The notes under the pieces: generated by a model
What the model saw: only the letters and a program-made list of their open reading frames with translations
Told to the model about the DNA's origin: nothing
Databases searched by the model: none
Program-made: the position numbers and the translations under genes
Part shown: positions 39,192-42,661 of the stretch, in pieces
How the letters are laid out: each line of letters starts with the position of its first letter
Numbering within the stretch: position 1 is the stretch's first letter
Origin: a virus
Virus record (IMG/VR): IMGVR_UViG_3300021478_000063
Coordinates: 1 to 42,661 of that record
DNA: 42,661 nucleotides
Strand: one strand, 5' to 3'

Positions 39192-39309
39192 CAAGGCCAT
39201 GGCCAAGCTCACCGCGGCTATCCGCTTCATGCCGCTGGATTATCGGTTTCAACAATACGCTTTTGTGCGCTCGATAGGAGGCCAGGATGGCACGCTACAA
39301 TCTAAATGA
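39103..39309 (+). CDS. Membrane/TPR-like protein overlapping the O-antigen ligase gene out of frame
   Basis: 68 aa from ATG 39103 (an upstream TTG at 39046 would give 87 aa). A hydrophobic segment (MLFGIGLWYGASLLTAEILA) leads into a helix-turn-helix piece (REFHYDKAMAKLTAAIRFMP, LDYRFQQY) like a tetratricopeptide repeat. It lies in the +1 frame relative to the ligase and overlaps it by 89 bases. O-antigen ligases often end in TPRs, so this may be a separated or frameshift-fused C-terminal part. No good ribosome site is visible. Confidence 0.55.
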   Translation: MLFGIGLWYGASLLTAEILAIQGSREFHYDKAMAKLTAAIRFMPLDYRFQQYAFVRSIGGQDGTLQSK

Positions 39310-39502
39310 CCGGCCAGTACCGAGCGGCTCGATGGAGCCACGGCTGAATGCGCCGAGAACCCACAAGGAACTCAATGCCAAGCTCGGCGGTATTCCGAGC
39401 CGGATCGTTCGGGAAACCAGTCAGTCCGGTTGTTTGCCTGAGCCCAACGCCTCAGGCCGCCGCCGGGTCATTGGGCTGCCCTCCCGCTTTGACAAGAGTT
39501 AA
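39287..39502 (+). CDS. Small basic hypothetical protein
   Basis: 71 aa, polar and basic (ARYNLNDRPVPSGSMEPRLN, then PSRIVRETSQSGCLPEPNAS). A TAGGAGG ribosome site precedes ATG 39287 by about 7 bases, inside the upstream ORF. No family recognised. Confidence 0.55.
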   Translation: MARYNLNDRPVPSGSMEPRLNAPRTHKELNAKLGGIPSRIVRETSQSGCLPEPNASGRRRVIGLPSRFDKS

Positions 39503-39505
39503 TCC

Positions 39506-39904
39506 ATGAAACGGATCTGGACGGCAGTGTTTATCTTGCTCGGCATGGGCTTGCCGGTATTGGCCCAGCATGTCGGCCCGATCTTCCCGGCTTCGGTGCT
39601 GTCGATCACAACAGGGGGTACATGGCAGGTGTTGTTTGCCGCCAATCCCAACCGGACCACGTTGTGGATACAGAACTATTGTACTGCAACGAGTCAGAAT
39701 ATCACCACGGCCGAATCCCTGTTCGTTTACTTCCTACCGCCCAATACTACGGCGCCGACAACGGCATCCGGCCCTAGCCTTGGGGCGTTTGAACTCGCCG
39801 CCTGCGGCTCTCAGGTCTTTGCCGACCAGTACATGACCAAGCAGCCGGTTTATGTGGTGGGTGCCACGACTGCACATCAGTTTGTCGGGTGGCAATCGCA
39901 ATGA
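39506..39904 (+). CDS. Secreted small beta protein (signal peptide)
   Basis: 132 aa with a signal peptide (MKRIWTAVFILLGMGLPVLA, cleavage before QH). The body holds ITTGGTWQVLFAANPNRTTL and WIQNYCTATSQNITT, then an apparent strand-rich end (HQFVGWQSQ). Similar in layout to the protein at 37723-38124, so these may be paralogous beta-sandwich proteins. Its stop overlaps the next start (ATGA). Confidence 0.65.
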   Translation: MKRIWTAVFILLGMGLPVLAQHVGPIFPASVLSITTGGTWQVLFAANPNRTTLWIQNYCTATSQNITTAESLFVYFLPPNTTAPTTASGPSLGAFELAACGSQVFADQYMTKQPVYVVGATTAHQFVGWQSQ

Positions 39905-40092
39905 GGTTATGGATCATAATTCTCATTCTGGTTGCTGTGACGGGAACTGCCGTGGCCCAGAACATGATCAATGGGCTCGATAACCCAACGGGTAAGATTC
40001 TGGCTGGCGGGGGCGGTGGTGGCGGTGGTGGGAGCTGTACCGGAACGATTGATCTATCACTAGGCTGTCCGCAGCCGATGTTAGGACTATAG
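39901..40092 (+). CDS. Secreted microprotein with polyglycine stretch
   Basis: 63 aa from ATG 39901 (ATGA overlap). Signal peptide MRLWIIILILVAVTGTAVAQ, then NMINGLDNPTGKILA, nine glycines and SCTGTIDLSLGCPQ with two cysteines. The nine-glycine run followed by SC recurs in shorter form in the protein at 40819-41772 (six glycines, SC). Function unknown. Confidence 0.6.
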   Translation: MRLWIIILILVAVTGTAVAQNMINGLDNPTGKILAGGGGGGGGGSCTGTIDLSLGCPQPMLGL

Positions 40093-40093
40093 C

Positions 40094-40819
40094 ATGAGCA
40101 TCGTTCGAGATATCGGCCGCGGCCTGTACAATCTCTTTATCGGCATCGCCATCGTAGCCTTTCTTGGTGGCACACTGGCCATAGCCAACTATGCGGTGAC
40201 GCTAGGAACGGGAACCAACTTCGGATCGATTGTTGTTGGTGGCGTTCATTATGCCCAGCAACTGCTCTGCGATCCCACTACCCCGAGTCAATGCCAAGCA
40301 GTTTCGGCCGGTGGCGCCGCTAGGGTTGACGGCTCGGCGGTGACGCAGCCGATCAGCGGCACGGTGACGGCCAATGCCGGAACCAACCTGAATACATCGG
40401 CGCTATCGACATCCGCCAATCAGTCCACCGAGATTGCATCGCTCGCAACAATTGTCACCAATACCGGAGCATCAGTTCCGGCCGGTACTAACGTCATCGG
40501 CGGGGTTACGATACCGGGAGGCATCTACAACACCATCGCTGTGTCGCAGACGGCCCAGGTGCTCACAGGCGGCAGTGGAGGTGCTACGGGCGATTATCTT
40601 TCGCACTGCGTCATCTATCCGACATCGACGACCATTGGCGTTGTCACGGTGTTCGACAATACATCGAGTGCTGCGAATAATGCCATAGCATTTGCCGGCG
40701 GCACACTGTCGAATATATCTCCGATCCTGATTCCGGTTGGCGCATTCAGTGTTAACGGCGCTTGGAAAGTAACGACCGGGGCCGCTGCGGTAACGACTTG
40801 CTACGGGAAGTTCCACTGA
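40094..40819 (+). CDS. Membrane-anchored phage tail-fibre-like protein
   Basis: 241 aa. An N-terminal hydrophobic segment (YNLFIGIAIVAFLGGTLAIA) anchors or exports a repetitive Thr/Ser/Ala domain (VTQPISGTVTANAG), then a jelly-roll-like strand region (ILIPVGAFSVNGAWKV) at the end. The opening of the extracellular part (VGGVHYAQQLLCDPTTPSQC) is like fibre-base segments. Its stop overlaps the next start by one base. Probably tail- or surface-associated. Confidence 0.65.
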   Translation: MSIVRDIGRGLYNLFIGIAIVAFLGGTLAIANYAVTLGTGTNFGSIVVGGVHYAQQLLCDPTTPSQCQAVSAGGAARVDGSAVTQPISGTVTANAGTNLNTSALSTSANQSTEIASLATIVTNTGASVPAGTNVIGGVTIPGGIYNTIAVSQTAQVLTGGSGGATGDYLSHCVIYPTSTTIGVVTVFDNTSSAANNAIAFAGGTLSNISPILIPVGAFSVNGAWKVTTGAAAVTTCYGKFH

Positions 40820-41772
40820 TGCGCCGGTTGGCTTTTGCCTTTTCGTGTGTATTCCTGATCTGTTCGGTTGCCCATGCGCAATTCGTTTCGTCGGGGCTAT
40901 ATAATAGCGGTCAGGCAACTAACAGCGGCGGGGGCGGTGGTGGCTCATGCACAACTACGAGCGGCTCGCGCACGACATCGGGTCCCAATACGATCATCAC
41001 GATGAATGTCAGTGATACGCTCGTCTGCACGAATAGCTTTTCTGCGCAGGTTCTTGTTGTCGGCGGCGGCGGTGGTGGCAATGGTGGCGGTGGTGGCGCG
41101 GGCGGCTATTGCACGACTGTGGGCACGCCGACCTGTGGCTTAAGTTCCAGCTTCATCGTCCCGTCAGGATCGACATCCGTTACTGTAGGAGGCGGCGGCG
41201 CAGGTACTGCGAACCTAATTGGCAGCAGCACTGTCGGAGCACCCGGTGGCAATTCAGTATTTTCTACTATTACTGCGACCGGTGGCGGTGGAGGCGCTAC
41301 TACCAACTCGACAGTTGGTACTCCTGGCGGCGGTTCGGGCGGCGGCGCTGGGCCGGATGGCAACGGTCCAGTAACGGGCGGTACTGGAAGTCAGGGCGGA
41401 AACGGCGGCAATAATTCCACTCAGGTTTCGCCATTTCCTGGCGCCGGAGGCGGCGGTGCTGGTGCTAACGGAGGGAACTCCTCATCTGGCACTGGAGGCA
41501 ATGGTGGCAACGGGGTTAGCAATTCCATTACTGGTTCTGCGGTTGTTTATGCCGGTGGTGGTGGTGCGTCGTGTTTTTCAAGCACTGGATGTACTGCGGG
41601 GTCTGGTGGGACAGGTGGAGGAGGAGCCGGTGACGCGAGTACCTTGGCTAACGGAGGAAATGGAACGGCAAATCTGGGTGGTGGCGGTGGTGGTGTCCTC
41701 CCTGGCGCTTTTGTAGGCGGTACTGGCGGCTCTGGCGTGGTGATAATTTCTTGCACGACGGGGAATTGTTAA
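40819..41772 (+). CDS. Glycine-rich adhesin-like protein with signal peptide
   Basis: 317 aa from ATG 40819 (a longer frame opens upstream). A signal peptide (MRRLAFAFSCVFLICSVAHA, before QF) precedes a hexaglycine linker and a large glycine-rich domain with many GGGGG runs and interspersed Thr, Ser and Asn (VLVVGGGGGGNGGGG, SGGTGGGGAGD), ending GTGGSGVVIISCTT. The composition and final GSGVVII pattern fit the glycine-rich domain of phage fibre-tip adhesins, which can form polyglycine type II sandwiches. Likely contacts host receptors. Confidence 0.72.
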   Translation: MRRLAFAFSCVFLICSVAHAQFVSSGLYNSGQATNSGGGGGGSCTTTSGSRTTSGPNTIITMNVSDTLVCTNSFSAQVLVVGGGGGGNGGGGGAGGYCTTVGTPTCGLSSSFIVPSGSTSVTVGGGGAGTANLIGSSTVGAPGGNSVFSTITATGGGGGATTNSTVGTPGGGSGGGAGPDGNGPVTGGTGSQGGNGGNNSTQVSPFPGAGGGGAGANGGNSSSGTGGNGGNGVSNSITGSAVVYAGGGGASCFSSTGCTAGSGGTGGGGAGDASTLANGGNGTANLGGGGGGVLPGAFVGGTGGSGVVIISCTTGNC

Positions 41773-41934
41773 GTGTTCACCAAGAGACTTCTCGGCATAA
41801 TCTTTGCTCTGGCCATTGCAGCCGCATTTGCAAGTCTAGCGATATCATGGACACACGGTAACGCAGGCAGTGGGTGCACGAACAGCTTGAATTTCTCACA
41901 AGCATGCAACAGCCAGTATTTTGGGATCATGTAA
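41773..41934 (+). CDS. Secreted microprotein (53 aa), truncated relative of the giant beta-helix protein
   Basis: 53 aa from GTG 41773, immediately after the previous stop. Signal peptide (FTKRLLGIIFALAIAAAFAS) then AISWTHGNAGSGCTNSLNF. AISWTHGNAG is shared with the giant protein at 2867, and the underlying DNA is nearly identical over about 30 bases. It appears to be a truncated duplication of that gene's start. The stop TAA shares its last A with the ATG of the next gene. Confidence 0.6.
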   Translation: MFTKRLLGIIFALAIAAAFASLAISWTHGNAGSGCTNSLNFSQACNSQYFGIM

Positions 41935-42659
41935 TGAACAAGATCTTTGCACTGCTGTTAGTTCTGTCAGTCCAGCCTGCACTGGCTGGATCAGGCACCA
42001 TAGGAATGACACCCGGCTCAGGTGCCGCTGCGGCCACGACAACGGACGGCAGCAATAACATTTATTGGCGCAATACGCTGTGGGATTATGCTGCCGGAGC
42101 GAACGGTGTTGCCGTTAACAGTAGTCATAGTTTGCAGACTTCTCTCGCCTCGTCCTACTTCGACACCAGTGCAGGCTCGTCTACTGTAAATACCATGCGT
42201 GTCACCATGGACCAAAGTCAGCTTGCCGCGCAGCTCACAACGGCGACAACAATGAGTTCCGGTTATCAACTGGTCGGATTTCCGACCGATCAGCCTGTTT
42301 CCAATATGGTCCAGGCGCAGAGCAATGGCACTACATCTTCGCGTGTCGTGGCCGCGTCGAGCACTAACGCAACCAGCTTAAAAGCATCTGCGGGAAATGC
42401 TTTTAATATCGATCTCTTTAATACCGCAGCCTATACGGTCTTTGTGAAGTTCTACAACAAGGCCTCTGCGCCGACCGTTGGCACCGATACGCCCGTGTGG
42501 ACTCTGCCGATTGTGCAGGGCACCAGCTACTCCAGAACATTCCCGTTTGGTAAATCATTCTCCACTGGTATTGCCTATGCCATCACGAAATTACAGGCAG
42601 ATAGTGACACTACCGCGGTTGTGGCGGGAGACGTTACTGGTGCAATTGACTGGAAGTAG
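41934..42659 (+). CDS. Secreted beta-rich protein (signal peptide), last gene of circle
   Basis: 241 aa from ATG 41934, coupled by one-base overlap to the microprotein upstream. The open frame begins earlier but this start gives a proper signal peptide (MNKIFALLLVLSVQPALAGS). The mature part has low charge, many Ser/Thr/Ala and repeats of strand type (TSFKVTM-like stretches such as NTMRVTMDQSQLAAQLTTAT), then an Ig- or jelly-roll-like end (YTVFVKFYNKASAPTVGTDT). Probably a tail fibre or extracellular protein. The stop at 42657-42659 reappears at 123-125. Confidence 0.65.
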   Translation: MNKIFALLLVLSVQPALAGSGTIGMTPGSGAAAATTTDGSNNIYWRNTLWDYAAGANGVAVNSSHSLQTSLASSYFDTSAGSSTVNTMRVTMDQSQLAAQLTTATTMSSGYQLVGFPTDQPVSNMVQAQSNGTTSSRVVAASSTNATSLKASAGNAFNIDLFNTAAYTVFVKFYNKASAPTVGTDTPVWTLPIVQGTSYSRTFPFGKSFSTGIAYAITKLQADSDTTAVVAGDVTGAIDWK

Positions 42660-42661
42660 GG
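42535..42661. repeat. Terminal direct repeat (circular overlap), right copy
   Basis: Identical to bases 1-127. Marks the artificial break of a circular molecule; the two ends join to restore one continuous gene (41934 to 42659, then the next gene at 138). Confidence 0.95.

Noticed and set aside
41030-41760. Repetitive GGN-rich DNA considered as a tandem repeat or CRISPR-like array
   Set aside because: The periodicity comes from glycine codons in one long reading frame; units are irregular and there are no spacers.
1-42661. tRNA genes, CRISPR arrays, insertion sequences, integrase
   Set aside because: None seen on reading both strands; no transposase or recombinase motif in any open frame.

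Overview
The window is a complete tailed-phage genome assembled as a circular contig. Bases 1-127 recur exactly at 42535-42661, so the unique circle is 42,534 bp, and the last gene (41934-42659) closes over the junction. Head and tail genes (terminase, portal, scaffold, capsid, adaptor, nozzle, internal virion proteins), with no tape measure, sheath or tail-tube gene, point to a short-tailed podovirus-like phage. I see no DNA or RNA polymerase, integrase, tRNA or CRISPR array, so replication probably relies on the host. The host is most likely an alphaproteobacterium. That is inferred from an Omp25-like outer membrane protein, a small protein of the MCDYSLH type that I recall from rhizobial chromosomes, and a PEP-CTERM protein; it is not proven.

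Layout. (1) 37.1-42.6 kb and 0.1-8.4 kb: tail, fibre and envelope genes on +. They include two paralogous giant beta-helix proteins, a tailspike, a glycine-rich adhesin, an O-antigen ligase/polymerase-like membrane protein and a run of small proteins with Sec-type signal peptides. (2) 8.4-11.2 kb: lysis and envelope genes on +: GH24 endolysin, holin candidate, outer-membrane beta-barrel, a membrane-anchored coiled coil, small membrane and zinc-ribbon proteins. (3) 11.2-14.1 kb: leftward operon carrying an SSB-like protein, small unknowns and a PEP-CTERM secreted protein. (4) 14.1-19.0 kb: regulatory and replication region of short divergent and convergent blocks. It has three or four small DNA-binding regulators, a VRR-NUC nuclease, a DnaT-like replication protein overlapped by a second replication-type ORF, several microproteins, three recognisable promoters, one clear terminator and a perfect palindrome abutting a start codon. 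(5) 19.3-37.2 kb: rightward packaging and morphogenesis operon, tightly packed with ATGA-type overlaps.

How it works together. Early genes switch on from the divergent regulatory region and recruit host replication. The late operon builds and fills the capsid, and the nozzle, internal proteins and spikes form the tail. Endolysin and holin end the cycle. The most unusual theme is the envelope. At least ten gene products carry N-terminal export signals, and together with an O-antigen-ligase-like protein, an outer membrane protein and a PEP-CTERM protein they look like a phage-encoded surface-remodelling kit. A second theme is a GxGY beta-repeat module shared by four different putative virion proteins.
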